This document shows positions 45,632 to 56,758 of a DNA stretch of 64,000 nt, piece by piece. The notes beneath the pieces are model-generated. The model was not told the DNA's origin and searched no databases. It worked only from the letters and a program-made list of their open reading frames with translations. The first letter of the stretch is position 1; each line of letters opens with the position of its first letter. The position numbers and the translations under genes were made by a program. This DNA is from Emydura subglobosa (Eukaryota; Chordata; Testudines; Chelidae): NCBI GenBank assembly GCA_007922225.1, contig ML679973.1, forward strand, positions 1,244,033-1,308,032. Direction: 5' to 3'.

Positions 45632-46685
45632 TGACTCAAGAGCGTGAGTGCCAACATCAGGGCAGACTGTTCAGAATCAGGGCACAAACCCCAAATTGGG
45701 CCATGTGTGCTATATTTAGATTCCACCAACCCATTGTCGAGTATAAACTCTTCAAGCACTATAACAGTCTTAACCTACTGTCACAGACAGTCTCCTTAGG
45801 CCAGCCTACCTCTGTGATAGATGGTTCCTTATTACACCCCGGCAATATTCAGGTTACTCCAGTCCCAAAGGACCAGTCACTTACCCCAGGTCAGTTCCAC
45901 TTTAGATTTCATCCCAGAGGCAACGCTTGTAGCCAAACGTATAATAAACTATCTACAGATTCATTAGGTAGGAAAAGGAAATAAGAGTTATTTACAAGTT
46001 AAAACAGGTAAACATTTATACACCAATGAGTTACAGCTTTAAGTTTCAAAAGGTGATAGAAGCTTCCATAATAAGCAAGTTCCACATGTCCTTTAGGGCT
46101 AACCCAGGGTAAGCACTGGGAATCTTTTGCTTATGCCTAGTAATCCTGTCCCCCAGAGTCCAAGCAGCATAAAGATACACTTCTTCCTTGTTTTTTTCCC
46201 CTTCCTCCCTTCTGCTGTAAGTTGCAAACTCAGCTGATGGGAGGTATTCACTTGCAAGACTCATCTTCACGGGAGGGAGGGAAGAATAAACAAAGTCTTT
46301 TGACTTCTTTAATAATATTTCACTCCAGTCTGTCTGGTGTTGATGGGCCTTCCTTGTCATTCTGTGGGAGATTAGCACTTTGCCCTAGTTAATGTCTCTT
46401 TTTTGTCTGATGATTTACAGTTACAGAGGCTTACAATGCAAACACACAAATAATACCTTACAATATGGGATACAGATGTTGTAAGTGAGATTGATGAATG
46501 CAGCAACTCACAAGTGTTCCGTAAAATCTAAACACTAAACCCATTCAGAATTCTAATACCTGTTTTACCAATACTAACAGGTGAGCCAGACTGATTCCAG
46601 CTGTGTATGTGTACGTGTTCCACTGAGGCATGGGAACTTTGGCATAAGCTGGCACCTGGTCTGCCAGCATCACAGGTGCTACGAT
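45632..46685 (-). mobile_element. LTR-like repeat, antisense, long copy
   Basis: 'gagcgtgagtgccaacatc', 'gggcacaaaccccaaattg', 'cccaaaggaccagtcactt' and 'gaaataagagttatttacaag' recur in the same order at 47631-48126. This copy continues through 'cattctgtgggagattagca' and 'agttacagaggcttacaatg' to about 46685. I recognise the wording as a turtle LTR family read in antisense. No viral coding sequence is attached, so it would be a solo LTR. Confidence 0.5.
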
Positions 46686-47630
46686 AATACAAACAGTAAA
46701 TAATAAATATTGAAAACTCTGTAATGTTGAGAGGTGAGGTCTACAGCCTATACCAGGCAATAAGTGTAGGGAAAGTGCAGTAAATATTGCCAGACTTATT
46801 AATGGCAGCGGTGACCATGGCCGATATATCACTCAGGAGACACCGAAGGTCTGGAGAAGGCAGGTGCTTGAGGTGAATCAAGTGAGGCTGTGCTGTAGAG
46901 TGCATCCTCCAGGAAGCATAGAGATGCCTCGCTTCCTCTACACTCTAGATGCTGTCTTTGCTGTCCTGTGACACTTCCTGCTGGGGGCAAAAAGGACGGG
47001 GCAGTTGAAGCAGGCTGCAGCTACACAGAGCAGGAGAATGTTGTTATCTCCTTGCTGTGCATAAACTCTCTTATGAATAATGCTACCAGGGTGGAAGACC
47101 AAATGAGAGAGGTAACATTGCGTAAGGCACTGTGGCCATGTCTGGATTCAGACCTGAGTGACTTTGGTTGCTCAGATGTTTAACAAACGGTAGCGTTGCT
47201 ATGAAATGCTTAAAGTAGCTTTCTGTAGGTAGGAAAAAGATTATTGGATAAAGATTATACACATGTCCCAGCTCCTGCCCCAGCTCTTAGGTATTTTCCC
47301 CATGTCATAATGAAGTCATTGCCATGGGAATGTGTGGAAACGAGTGAACCTTGACGAAGTCATGAATTCTATTTAAACGATTAAGACATTTGAGTCTGGG
47401 GCCTAAAGTGAAAGCTTGCCTACCAGCCCCTCCTAACATGGCCTTTTCTTGCATCCCAGTGTTCAAGAGACATGGTGGTTTATAACAAATTGGGTTATGA
47501 CACATACACGCTAGTCTGGAACCTTCAGTGTAACTCCAAAACCAAGGTGTCAAGTAATTGGTCCCCGATGACCTATTGCAACGTGTTGAAACCCTAGTTG
47601 GATAAGAGTACCCAGTCAGACTGTCTAGAG
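46686..47630. other. Unannotated sequence between two LTR-like copies
   Basis: No viral coding motif, tRNA-primer site or host exon is recognisable, so there is no evidence that the flanking repeats are the two LTRs of a single provirus. Confidence 0.45.
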
Positions 47631-48126
47631 TGGCTCATGATCGTGAGTGCCAACCTTTGGGCAGACTTTTCAGAAACAGGGCACAAACCCCAAACTCGTT
47701 GCGTGTTCTATACTTAGCTTTCACCAACCAAGTATCAAGTGTGAACTCTTCAAGCATAACAGCCTTAACATGGAGTCACATACAGTCTCCTAGGATACTC
47801 CAGTCCATCTTGCCACCTAGGTAAGCCTGCCATTGTGATAGATGCTCCCTTACACCAAAAATCACAACAATATTCAGTTTATTCCGAGTCCCAAAGGACC
47901 AGTCACTCACCCCAGATCATTACAGGATTGGCTACAAACTAAAGATTTATTACCTAAGAAAAGAAATGAGAGTTATTTGCAAGGTTAAAGCAAGTAAACA
48001 TACACACCCAAATGAATTACAGTCTTAGGTTTCAAAAGGTCATAGTAGCTGTTATATATGCAAGTTCTGTATGTCCTTCAAGGCTAATCCAAGCTAAGCA
48101 GCTTCGGGATCCCTTGCTTATGCACA
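47631..48126 (-). mobile_element. LTR-like repeat, antisense, second copy (truncated)
   Basis: Collinear with 45632-46138: 'gatcgtgagtgccaacctt', 'gggcacaaaccccaaactc', 'tcccaaaggaccagtcact' and 'aaatgagagttatttgcaag'. It stops at 'cttgcttatgca', exactly where Harbinger copy C begins. The remainder of the repeat is not seen on the far side. Confidence 0.5.
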
Positions 48127-48612
48127 GGGCAAGGCTACACTACAAAATTAAGTCTACTTGAGTTATGTCAACGTAAAGCTACCGCAGTAATTAAATCACT
48201 TTTGCATGTGCACGCTACGCTCCTTATGTCAGCAGCCTCACTACTAGTGCTTGTATCAGTGCAGAGAGCAGTGCACTGTGGGTAGCTATCCCACTGTGCA
48301 ACTCGCTACCATCTAGCACAGGGTGTTTTGGGAAAGGTTTGCAGTGCCTTGTGCGGGCACATGCATCTCGCAGGGGCGACTGGGAACATAGTTTCAATGT
48401 CCCATGATGCAGTTTTCTCCATCCCATAATTTTCTCTGCATCCCATAATGTTTCACGCCTCTTTTCAAAAGCCCCCCACACCCACGTCTGCCATCGTGTG
48501 AGAAGTATGGGTCCTGCACGGCGCTGCACTGCTGTGATGAGCTGAGCGTTGTGAGCACGGGGCACCCGATCATGCTAAGCCACCAGAGGAGCCACGGGAA
48601 CATGATGATTCC

Positions 48613-49610
48613 TTGGAGGCTAGCTTGCTGTGGGACATAGAAAGAAACAATTCAAGGTGGTTGTTGGCGGCATTCACAGAATGGCTGCAGACGAAGAAGC
48701 ACCGGTTCAGGGCCTGGGAAACAAGCACTGACTCGGGGGATCATGTTGTCATGGAGGTTTGGGATGACGAGCAGTGGCTGCAGAATGGATGTGCTAGGCC
48801 ACATTCCTGGATTTGCATGCCGAGCTCACCCCAGCCCTCCGGCACAGGGACATCAGAACGAGAGCTGCACTGACAGTGGCAATCGCTGTGTGGAAGCTGA
48901 CAACGGCAGATTCCCGGTCAGTAGGGAATCAATTTGGAGTTGGGAAGTCCACTGTGGAGATTACTGTGATACAAGTGTGCAGGGCCATTCACTGTGTCCT
49001 GCAACACAGGAGTGTGGCTCTGAGCTACACGCAAGACATAGTGGATGGTTTTGAAGCAGTGGGGTTCCCAAACTGAGGTGAGGTGATAGATAGCACACAT
49101 ATCCCTGTTGTAGCACCGACCACTTTGCCACATAGTACATTAACAGAAAGGGCTACTTTTCTAAGGTATTGCAAGCGCCGGTGGATCACCGGTGGTGTTT
49201 TACCGACATTGACGTGGGATGGTCAGGGAAGGTGCATGACACATGCATCTTCAAGAACACTAGCCTGTACAGAAAGTTGCAAGCAGGGACTTTCTTTCCA
49301 GACCAGAAGATTACACTGGGGGTGATGAAATGCCAGTAGTGATCCTGGGAGACCCAGCCTACCCTCTACTCCCATGGCTCATGAAGCATACATCAGCCAT
49401 CTCGACAGCACCAAGGAGCATTTCAACTACAGACTCCACAGGTGCAGAATCAGAGCTGAATGTGCATTTGGCCCTTTGAAATGCCCCTGGCGCTGTCTAC
49501 TCATGCGATTGGATCTCAGTGAAAAAAATATATATCCCACTGCGTATAGCTACCTGCTTCATTATATCTGTGAAGCAAAGGGAGAAAAGTTTCGGCCAGG
49601 GTGGAGGTAG
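48613..49610 (+). pseudogene. Harbinger transposase, copy C, inactivated
   Basis: Can be followed across several frames: EWLQTKKHRFRAWETSTD and VWDDEQWLQN (N-terminal part); VAIAVWKLTTADSRSVGN plus QFGVGKSTVE (helix-turn-helix); DIVDGFEAVGFPN; then a TGA at 49074-49076 where the family has Cys; GEVIDSTHIPVVAP with the first catalytic Asp at 49089-49091; a frameshift; DVGWSGKVHDTCIFKNTSLY with the second Asp; GDPAYPLLPWL; and RIRAECAFGPLKCPW with the catalytic Glu. It ends in YICEAKGEKF. It is more frameshifted than copy A and in the opposite orientation. Confidence 0.87.
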
Positions 49611-49666
49611 AACGGCTGCCTGCTGATTTTGAACAGCCAGATTCTAGGGCTATAAGAAGAGTTCAA

Positions 49667-50408
49667 CAAGGAAGGAACAATCAACTTCACACATACAAAA
49701 TGGGAAATGACTGCCTAGGAAGGAGTACTGGGGATCTGGGGGTCAGAGTGGATCACAAGCTAAATATATGAGTCAACCGTGTAACACTGTTACAAAAAAA
49801 GCAAACATCATTCTGGAATGTATTAGCAGGAGTGTTGTAAGCGAGTCACAAGAAGTAATTCTTCCACTCCATTCCACGCTGCCTCAACTGGAGTGTTGTG
49901 TCCAGTTCTGGGTGCCACATTTCAGGAAAGATGTGGACAAACTGGAGAAAGTCCAGAGAAGAGCAACAAAAATGATGAAAGGTTTAGAAAACATGACCTG
50001 TGAGGAAAGACCGAAAAAATGGGGTTTGTTTAGTCTGGAGAAGAGAAGACTGAGTGGGAACATGATAACAGTTTTCAAGAACATAAAAGGTTGTTACAAG
50101 GAGGAGGTAAGTAAATTGTTCTCTTTAACCTCTGAGGACAAGACAAGAAGCAATGGGTTTAAATTGCAGCAAGGGCAGTTTAGGTTGGACATTAGGAAAA
50201 GTTTCCGAACTGTCAGGGTAGTTAAGCACTGGAATAAATTACCTAGGGGGGGTTGTGGAATCTCTGTCATCGGAGGTTTTTAAGAGCAAGTTGGACAGAC
50301 ACCTGTCAGGGATAGTCTAGATAGTGCTTGGTCCTGCCTTAGTTGCAGAGGACTGTACTAGAAGACCTCTTGAGGTCCCCTCCAGTTCTACGATTCTATG
50401 ATTCTATG
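49667..50408 (+). mobile_element. CR1 LINE, 5'-truncated, intact 3' end, inserted in Harbinger copy C
   Basis: The best-preserved CR1 here. The 3' end carries ATTCTATG octamers (50392-50408). An open frame from 49768 to 50283 reads MSQPCNTVTKKANIILEC, then FRKDVDKLEKVQRRATKMM, GLFSLEKRRLSGNMI and FKLQQGQFRLDIRKSF up to VVKHWNKLPR. There a run of seven G (about 50246-50252) shifts the frame, relative to the expected LPREVVES-like continuation. Truncation begins just after the region equivalent to the polymerase palm. Its similarity to the copy at 80-1010 is clear. It lies between the transposase end and the rest of copy C, so it is younger than that insertion. Confidence 0.92.
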
Positions 50409-50949
50409 TTGTGAACTAAATAAAGAATAATTAAGTTTCCATAAATAGACTTTTATTCCAAACCTATGCAAGCAGACATTTATAACTGTGCAACTATATA
50501 AATACAGGGAAAAGAAACTTCGAAGGGGAAAAAGCAGTCATTTTCATTTCACAAGGACATACACCAACCATGTCTCCCAGTCCCATAGGTGAGTGTATGA
50601 GTGGCTGTGATTGTCTGTATTCTCCACTGGGGTGGCGTAGTGGTGCAGCGGTCCCAGATGCCATGTGAAATATGGAGAGTTGTGGAGGGAGGTCCCAGAA
50701 TGCAGTACTCTATGGGCGGCCAAGGGAGGCAAGCACAGGCTGTTGAACCTGCAGATCAACAAGAGTCTCCAGCAAGTCTGTTTGCCACTTGAAAAATACT
50801 AGCATCTCCGGCTGCATGTCTCTCCTTTTCCTGTGCTTTTGTCCCCTCCATTCTGTCCCTGTCCATTCTGTCCGGGAGGGTGATCCTCCACGTCCTGTGC
50901 TTGGTATCCAAAGTGTTGATACTGGATGCTTAGTGATTAGTGTGGATAC

Positions 50950-51370
50950 ACGTGAGATACGGCATGCCTGATTTGCAGATTAATAAGGTTTAATGTGCAA
51001 GGTTTTTTACAGATATATTAATTAAACATAAAGCTTAAAATTAATTATAATATATTCTGTTTATTAAACTTGGAGAGCTAAGCAGTTTTGTAGAAGGCTG
51101 TATATAGGAACAGCTTTTTTTAGAGTCCCCGCCAGGGAGTTAGTGGATTTTTCCGTTTGACTAGCAGCATTTTCTGTGGAATTAGGCATTGATGGAGCAC
51201 ACTTTTTTGTTTGAGTGATGACTTTTTATATTTTTATGTTTATATTTATTTAATTATTTACTTATTTATTATTATATTTTTATTATTTACATTGGGTTTT
51301 TATTGTTAATTATATTTTATTTTTATTATAATAATTGGGATTGTTAAAACAACATTTTGTAGTAGGAGGG
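50950..51370. other. AT-rich block within copy C
   Basis: Very AT-rich, with 'ttatttatttaattatttac' type strings at 51230-51330. It does not resemble the rest of the Harbinger copies and may be a later insertion or expansion. The 76-residue frame at 51382-51612 is not recognised. Confidence 0.5.
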
Positions 51371-52148
51371 GTGATAAAAAAATGCCCAGAGGCAGTGAAA
51401 AAACGTACACCCAGACATTCAAGGATAACTTGTTATTTTCATTACCATTATTTACGTGCAGCTGCAAGCGTACATATTATGTGTTTTGTTTTACATGTGC
51501 TGTAGTATGCAGAAACAAAGACATCTACAAGGTTACTCAGTATTTCCATTTGTCTCTGCCAACCAAAAAATGTCAGGCCGCTAAGGTCCAAATGGTCCAG
51601 CAAGCAACTTAAGCTATGCTAGGCCCCAAAAACAGTGGTCAAGCAACTCAAATTGCACGAGGCCTTCAACACAGAGCACCAGAGGCTTGCAGTATCTCTT
51701 GGAACATGTCCTCCCAAGTCCTCTTCCTTCTCCTTATCTGGCTGGGCCGCTCCGCTGGGGCGGATGGAGAGATCCTCAAGGCCAAATTTCCAGATGCAAA
51801 AGATACAATGCACAGAGGTACCATTGTGAGTATTTTCACTCCCCTTGATCCACACAAGTCGCCAGCACTGCATTCTCACTTCTCCGTGGGCTGTATAGAG
51901 CACGGCGGCAGTCCCAACCGTGGCGAGTACGGCCCGGGGAGGGAGTTGGGACAAAAAGGGGTGGAGATAGCTCAGAGACATGATTGTACACAGAGAGAGC
52001 AATTGAACTGCATACTGGCACCATTTTCCACAGGCGGTGGTGGTTTTAGCTGATCTCACTCCTGAGGGTAACAGAGACTGAAAGGGAACAGCTCCTGCAT
52101 GCTTCTGGCTGCAGACCGGGGCTATAAGCTGCTAGCCCATGTGCTGCA

Positions 52149-52349
52149 GTGGTGGTTGCTGAAGTAATTGCTGAGTGGCCTGGGAAAGTGCCCTGCCGTG
52201 GTGGAAGGAATAAGGCAGCCCTCACCATTAACCTTCAGCAGAGGATTGCAGAGTACCTCCAGGACAGTTTCCTCAAGATCCCTATGGAGGATTCATGGGA
52301 CATTCCAATGCACATAAACAAACGGTTCCATGGGGCCCCTTCTGACTAA
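52149..52349 (+). pseudogene. Uncharacterised Harbinger-associated protein block, copy C
   Basis: Reads VVAEVIAEWPGKVPCRGG, RNKAALTINLQQRIAEYL, then QDSFLKIPMEDSWDIPMH. The same block, with substitutions, is at 55584-55841 on the other strand, next to the other Harbinger copy. The conservation pattern (GGRNKAAL, NLxQRIxEYLQDSFL, EDS) implies it was once translated. I do not recognise the family. It could be an extra transposon protein or part of a captured gene. It begins after in-frame stops upstream, so the start is unknown. Confidence 0.6.
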
Positions 52350-52476
52350 CTGTCCAGGGGAATCAGAAGCAGATAGCAACTCTGCCTCTACTGATTATTC
52401 CACTACCTGTTCTAGGGTAATAAAAAGAGAGTAAGTGAACAGATGTGTCCCTGCAATATCAAAGCAAACTTCACGC

Positions 52477-52845
52477 TTACCAGAGGTTCCTTCCCCAGCA
52501 GCAGGCTTGCCTGTGGTGGGCTGTAGGGACCGGCTCGACTGCTTTGGAGTCAAAAGGGTCCTGTCTTGCTGCGCCACTGGATTCCCTGGTTGCCTGTCCC
52601 CCATACGTCTCCTCCTCATCCAACACCTCCTCCTCACTGGGCCGGGCAGGTGAGAGCTGGGGAGCTGCCCAGGGGATCGCCCCAGTGACCGAACACTGCA
52701 GCCGTTTCCACTGACAAGAGCCGTCTCCGGCACCCTGCATACCAGCCCCAGAGGTGCTGCCTCGAGCTCCTGAGGAAGCTGAGCGGTGCAGGGCTCTGAT
52801 CCCTGATGGCAGCGCCAGCGCAAACACCAGGGTGACACATCTCAC
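52477..52845 (-). pseudogene. Myb-like Harbinger protein, C-terminal part, copy C
   Basis: The minus-strand frame contains PARPSEEEVLDEEETYGG and SSGAARQDPFDSKAVE, an acidic region followed by an SQDLFS-like motif. This resembles the C-terminal part of the second Harbinger protein (compare EAVKLEDDAEQG and EMRSQDLFSTPEG in copy B at about 55300-55400). The N-terminal Myb/SANT domain is not found upstream of it. Its orientation opposite to the transposase matches copy B. Confidence 0.5.
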
Positions 52846-53219
52846 TGCCCCGGGTAACAGCTATTCAGGAGCAACCGCCGGGCACCGCAGAGACGGGCTG
52901 CTGCTTTGTCCCCTCCCCCCATCTCCGCTGATGCTTTGGAGGCTGTAGGGGCTGCAAAACAATCCACTGGTGGCCACATTTGAGAAATGCTGGACAGTCA
53001 AAGCCTGAGATGCAGTCAAGAAAAGGTATAGATCGAAGTCTTGCCCTGTGTGAAAGGGCTCAAGTTACATGTTATCAGCAGAGATACTCGTAAATATTGG
53101 TTGTAGCTTGGATATCAGCTAATCGTGTCAGTTAAAAGATTTTTTTAAAAGGTGTGAAGATCCTTCTGTAGAGTATTTTGAGGATGCTTGAATTGTTCCA
53201 GTTCCTTGTGTGTTACTAA

Positions 53220-54402
53220 GGCCTTGTCTGCACTACAGAATTTTGTTATGTCGGCGTACAGCCACCACGGTAATTGAACCACTGATGCATGTCCTCACTA
53301 TGCTTGTGTCAATGGAGTGCATTCACACTACCAGCTCTTGCACTGACACAGGGAGCAGGGCACTGTGGGTAGCTTTCCCACCGTGCAACTGCACGCAGGG
53401 TGCTTTGGGAAGGGTTTGCAATGCCTCGTGGGGCAGCCACAGCATCACACGATGTTGGTTTCTGAATCCCACCGTTCCACGGGCATCCTACTAGATTGAC
53501 AGCCACTTTTCAGCTACCCTGTCAGCCACACTGACATTGCTAGACACAAACACAAGAAGCCCACAGAAATGTCTGAGTGATGGGGGAGAATGTGTGACAG
53601 GGAGTGAGTGTGTGTGTGTGTGTGAGAGAGAGAGGGTCAGAGTGTGTGTTGAGGCACAGCGAATGTGTCCACACGCTGTCTCTTTTAAGTTCAGACAGCA
53701 GCAGCTGGAAGCAACCAGTCCTGAGGCAGAAGCTGGTGCACAGACAGCTGGTGTCCCCTGACCCTCCACCCCAGCTCGGCGGAGACCTGTACACTAGCAG
53801 GGGGAGAGGGACACCCTGACATCAGCCAGCGCCTCGCTCCCTGGCTCTGCACAGCATATCAGGAGTCTCTCCCCACTACCCACCTCGCAGCAACAGCCTG
53901 CCCTGCCTGCCTGCCCGCCCTGGGAGAGCAGGATTGATCCCCTCAGAGTTCTCCCACAGTCTCCTTTTCCCACAGACCCAGGAGAACAGTGATGAGCTGT
54001 GGTCCAGGCAGGAGCCGGCATGCTCAGCTGGGCAGTACCTGTGTGAGCTCTCCACGCTGAGCAACCTCAGAACCTCCTGGGGCTTTGAAAGGGGAGGGGC
54101 TGCATGTCGGTGGAGCTGGAATGCAGGGAGCACAGCGGAGTTCAAAACAGGGAGCAGAACTGTCAGGGTGGGCACTGTGGGACAGCTCCTGGAGGTCAGT
54201 TACAGCACACTGTGTCTAAACTGATGCTTTGTTGCTCTAACTTTGCTGCAAAAAGCTTTACGCCTCTGGTTGAGGTGGTTTTATTTTGTTGCCAAAACAG
54301 GGGAGTTCAGTTGGCGGAGGAGCATTGCAGTATGTACACTACCACTGTTTTGTCTCCAAAAGCTGACTTTTGTCTACAAAACTTTGTAGTGTAGACCAGC
54401 CC
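53220..54402. mobile_element. Internally deleted Harbinger copy D with TAA target duplication
   Basis: Left end GGCCTTGTCTGCACTAC; right end, reverse-complemented, GGGCTGGTCTACACTAC. TAA flanks both sides (53217-53219 and 54403-54405), the PIF/Harbinger signature. The left 250 bp are collinear with the left end of copy C ('gcactgtgggtagctttccc'). The right 385 bp match, inverted, the end of copy B plus the start of its Myb-like gene. Transposase sequence is missing, so it is a deletion derivative that other copies could have mobilised. Confidence 0.82.
53606..53634. repeat. (GT)n(GA)n compound microsatellite
   Basis: GT run passing directly into a GA run inside copy D. Confidence 0.92.
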
Positions 54403-54904
54403 TAACTGTTTCCCGGTGCAGATGCTAAACCCTTAAGTTTGGTATTGAAACAGTAATGGATTTCTGGGTTAAAACCCGTGTTGTTCTCAAGCTGCTATAA
54501 GTCAGGAGTTTTGGGTCTGGTCTACAGTAGAGACTTTCATCGACCAAAGTCAGCTTTTTGCACCAAAACAGTGCTGGCGTACACACTGCAATCTCCAGCC
54601 CCGCCAACCCAACTCCCCTGATTTTGTGACAACACAAAACCACCTCAGCGAGAGGCATAGAGCTTTTTGTGCCTAACTTTTAACGACAAGGCATCAGTGT
54701 AGACATCTCGCTTGGTTAGGTTGTGGTAAGTGGCCTCCAGGAAGTGTCCCACAATGCTCATCGTGAACATTCTGGTCATCAGGACATCAACTCCGATGTC
54801 CTGCAGCCATCCATCCCTCCCCCTTTAAAGTCCCAGGAATTTTTGAAATTCCATTTCCTGCTTGGTCAGTGTGGAGAGCTCACATCTCATCTTCCCAGCT
54901 GACC

Positions 54905-55612
54905 ATGGCAGCTCCACACACCAAATGCTCTCCCGCTTGGCGCACACCAGAGCTTCTGAATCTGATCAGCATTTGGGGAGAGACATCTGCGTGGTCCTAG
55001 CTCTGCTCCAGCCAAAGGAACTTCAATATGTATGGTCAAATTTCTCATTTAATGGCAGAGAAGGGCTGTGAATGGGACACGCTGCAGTGCTGTGCAAAAA
55101 TCAAGGAGTTGCGGCAGGGGGACTGAAAGGCTAGGGAGTCAAACTGTCACTCTGGTGCAGAGCCAAAGATCTTCCACTTCTATAAGGAGCTGGAAGCCAT
55201 CCTCAGTGGTGACCCCACCTCCACTGCCAAGAGACCCATTGGTATCTCCACGGGCCTGGAGGCAGCAGACACTGGACTTAACCCTGACAAAGAAGTCGTG
55301 GGCGAGGCGGTCAAGTTGGAGGATGATGCAGAGCAGGGGACTGGGTCGTTTCCTGAAATGAGGAGCCAGGATCTCTTCTCTACCCCGGAGGGTTCGAGCC
55401 AGTTCCAGCCCTATGGCTCTGGGACGCAGGAGAGGGGAGCTCAGGCAAGTGATTTTTTTGAGCTGATGCTGTTCGGTTACATGAGGTACAGCTGTCCTTT
55501 GTTTTATTGCATTATACAACTGGTTGCACAAGAAATGCACAAGAGTAGCTGTGTTCGCATGTGCTTCCCATTCTTCTGTTCAGCTAGGCAGTGCTTTGAA
55601 AAAGTGTGTTAA
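54905..55612 (+). pseudogene. Myb/SANT-like Harbinger accessory protein
   Basis: From the ATG at 54905 a single frame reads TKCSPAWRTPELLNLISIWG (Myb/SANT helix 1 with spaced Trp), a TAG (54998-55000), NFNMYGQISHLMAEKGCEWD and TLQCCAKIKELRQ (helices 2 and 3), a TGA (55124-55126), then HFYKELEAILSGDP and an acidic C-terminus with EMRSQDLFSTPEGSSQ. In PIF/Harbinger elements the second protein carries such a trihelix or Myb-like domain and helps the transposase enter the nucleus and bind element ends. The frame stays open to the TAA at 55610, though the last 40 residues may be read-through. Two nonsense codons inactivate it. Confidence 0.85.
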
Positions 55613-55841
55613 TGCACACCGAGATTTCATGGGAATCCTCCAGAGAGATCTCTAGGAAACTGTCCTGGAGGTATTCGCCAATCCTCTGCCAGAGATTCCT
55701 CAGCAGAGCTGCTTTGTTTCTTCCCCCATTGAAGGAAACTTTTCCATGCCAATTGGCAATCACTTGTACAGGGACCAAAGTGGCACACAGGTGAGCAGCA
55801 TACGGACCCAGTTTGAAGCTGCTTTCATGGAGGAGATGCAC
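55584..55841 (-). pseudogene. Uncharacterised Harbinger-associated protein block, copy B
   Basis: The minus-strand frame contains VQVIANWHGKVSFNGG, RNKAALLRNLWQRIGEYL and QDSFLEISLEDSHEISV, the counterpart of 52149-52349. It lies convergent with and immediately after the Myb-like gene and upstream of the transposase in the same direction as the transposase. It is a fragment without a recognised domain. A preceding stretch (KLGPYAAHLCATLVPVQ) is in frame but unmatched. Confidence 0.6.
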
Positions 55842-56758
55842 CCTAGCATCTCTGCTTATCTCAGGAGTGAGATATCAGGAGCTATGGCCCCCGCCTGTGG
55901 AAATGGTGGCACAATTTCAAGTTTTCTCCCTATCTTCCTGTATCAATACTGCAAACAACCTCCCAGAACCCTTTCCCCAGCTTGAATGCCCCCTCCCTTC
56001 GGGCACAACTCACCATGCCCTGATTGATTGTCAAGCTGTGTGCTTGCCTGGGAACAATGAGAAAGAGGTGTATTTTACAGTAATGCATCAATGCTGTTAT
56101 TGCACTCACAATAATACTTCTATTCATTGTTTGTGCTTCTACAGATGTGCCCTTGAGGGGAAACCCCTCCACACCTGCCAAGCACCTGTGAATGATAAGT
56201 AAACAACCATGGAGAATTTGTGGGGGGGGAAAGAAAAAAGGGCATGGAGACACACTGTGTCCAAAGATCAGAAAATTGATAGGCAGGAGAGGAAGGAAAA
56301 CCAGAAGCGAGAGATGGCAAGTGCATGAAAAAATCCATGGAGGAAGAAATGCAGCTGCTAAAGTCACTCATTAAACTTCATACTTAATTCATGCATGCTC
56401 GTCCCCCCCTGCAGCCAATACAGAACTGCTTTCCATGCCCTCCCCAAACTCCACCCACACATTCCTACCAAATTCGCAGCCCATCTCAGTACTCTGTTCA
56501 CTCCACCCCTTCAGACAGTTTCCAGAATGATAGCTGGACTTATACTCAGCTGTCATAGCTCACACTGCCCCTCACCGCTTTCTCCCCTCCAGCACAGCTT
56601 TTTGTGTGTGTTGTCAATAATTGTTATTTAAAGACATAGTCTGTGAACAATAAGCATCTTTATTTGTCCCTTGCACACGGTGGTTGCACCTCACATTGAT
56701 ACACAGTGTAAACTGGCTAGCAGTCATAGCATGGCATAGAGCTGTTTACAAAGATACC

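Larger units (their letters stand above)
48127..52960 (+). mobile_element. PIF/Harbinger transposon, copy C (autonomous layout, decayed)
   Basis: The left terminus GGGCAAGGCTACACTAC matches that of copy D at 53220. Gene order is transposase (+, 48613-49610), then a CR1 insertion (49667-50408), a weakly recognised stretch, the uncharacterised protein block (+, 52149-52349) and a Myb-like C-terminal remnant (-, 52477-52845). This is copy B in mirror image. No right terminus is visible before about 52960, so the copy is probably truncated. 50409-50950 and 51370-52140 carry no frame I can name. Confidence 0.75.

Noticed and set aside
45632..48126. A complete provirus with two LTRs
   Set aside because: No gag, pol or env-like sequence or primer site is visible between the repeats, and the second copy is truncated by a transposon.
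51616..52059. Two overlapping frames of about 145 residues on opposite strands
   Set aside because: Neither has a recognisable domain and they mirror each other. I only support the shared block at 52149-52349.
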